Shown in pieces: positions 63,963 through 64,000 of a stretch of DNA of 64,000 bases; the first letter of the stretch is position 1; every line of letters begins with the position of its first letter. The position numbers were made by a program, and so were the translations under genes. This DNA comes from Thiomonas sp. FB-Cd (lineage in GTDB: Bacteria; Pseudomonadota; Gammaproteobacteria; Burkholderiales; Burkholderiaceae_C), in the NCBI RefSeq assembly GCF_000733775.1, contig NZ_JPOE01000002.1:124001-188000 (forward strand). The letters are read 5' to 3'. A model generated the notes under the pieces. The model was not told the origin of the DNA. It saw only the letters and a list, made by a program, of their open reading frames with translations, and did not search any database.

Positions 63963-64000
63963 CTGGAGGCGGCTGGCGTTCGCGGCATTTCACCGCGCCC

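Noticed and set aside
1..64000. CRISPR arrays
   Set aside because: No series of regularly spaced direct repeats was seen anywhere in the window.

Overview
The window is high-GC bacterial DNA. Its gene families and layout (tandem glycine riboswitch with gcvTHP, iscRSUA-hscBA-fdx, moaA/mobA/moeA, Cupriavidus-like hox/hyp organisation) point to a betaproteobacterium, most likely of the Burkholderiales. I cannot name the species from sequence alone.

It splits in two at about 32.54 kb. Left of that point the DNA looks accessory. It starts with a partial hydrogenase-4-like membrane module (hyfF-hyfE-hyfC, minus strand, 1-2742). A decayed stretch follows (2.9-8.7 kb) with a truncated GGDEF gene, a frameshifted MFS gene, a dynamin-like GTPase gene broken by an IS3-family transposase, and a perfect 27-bp inverted repeat. 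Next is a complete uptake/regulatory [NiFe]-hydrogenase locus. The plus strand carries structural genes hupS-hupL-hupC and a nickel permease (25.4-30.4 kb). The minus strand carries 18 genes from 25.0 to 8.7 kb: the hupD/F/G/H/I/J/K maturation set, hypA and hypB, the hoxA/hoxJ two-component pair, the H2-sensing hydrogenase hoxB/hoxC, hypF, hypC, a SIS-domain gene, hypD and hypE. HupS has the extra cysteines of oxygen-tolerant group 1d enzymes. A textbook sigma-54 promoter precedes hupS, and the NtrC-type regulator HoxA encoded in the locus would fit it. The region ends with an IS1380-family remnant, a tyrosine integrase and a 3' fragment of tRNA-Arg(ACG) followed by a terminator. This looks like the right attachment site of a genomic island carrying the hydrogenase.

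Right of 32.54 kb the genes are mostly core: a LivK-like binding protein, a small cytochrome c, a Trp-rich membrane protein, a tandem glycine riboswitch with gcvT-gcvH-gcvP, an Ada-like methyltransferase, selD, a LysR regulator, and iscR-iscS-iscU-iscA-hscB-hscA-fdx. A minus-strand six-gene operon (49.2-56.2 kb) encodes AsnB-like amidotransferase, AMP-forming acyl ligase, acyl carrier protein, a NadE-like synthetase, a HemK-like methyltransferase with an altered NPPY motif, and an acyltransferase-like protein. It looks like an uncharacterised small-molecule pathway. The window closes with molybdenum-cofactor genes (moeA, mobA, a small membrane protein, moaA) and an SDR-thioesterase-acetoacetyl-CoA synthetase operon.

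The hydrogenase parts fit together as follows. HoxB/HoxC would sense H2 and signal through HoxJ to HoxA, which would activate sigma-54 transcription of hupSLC. Nickel enters through the NiCoT permease. HypA-F build the active site. HupD, F, G, H, I, J and K complete the oxygen-tolerant membrane enzyme, and HupC passes electrons to the quinone pool.
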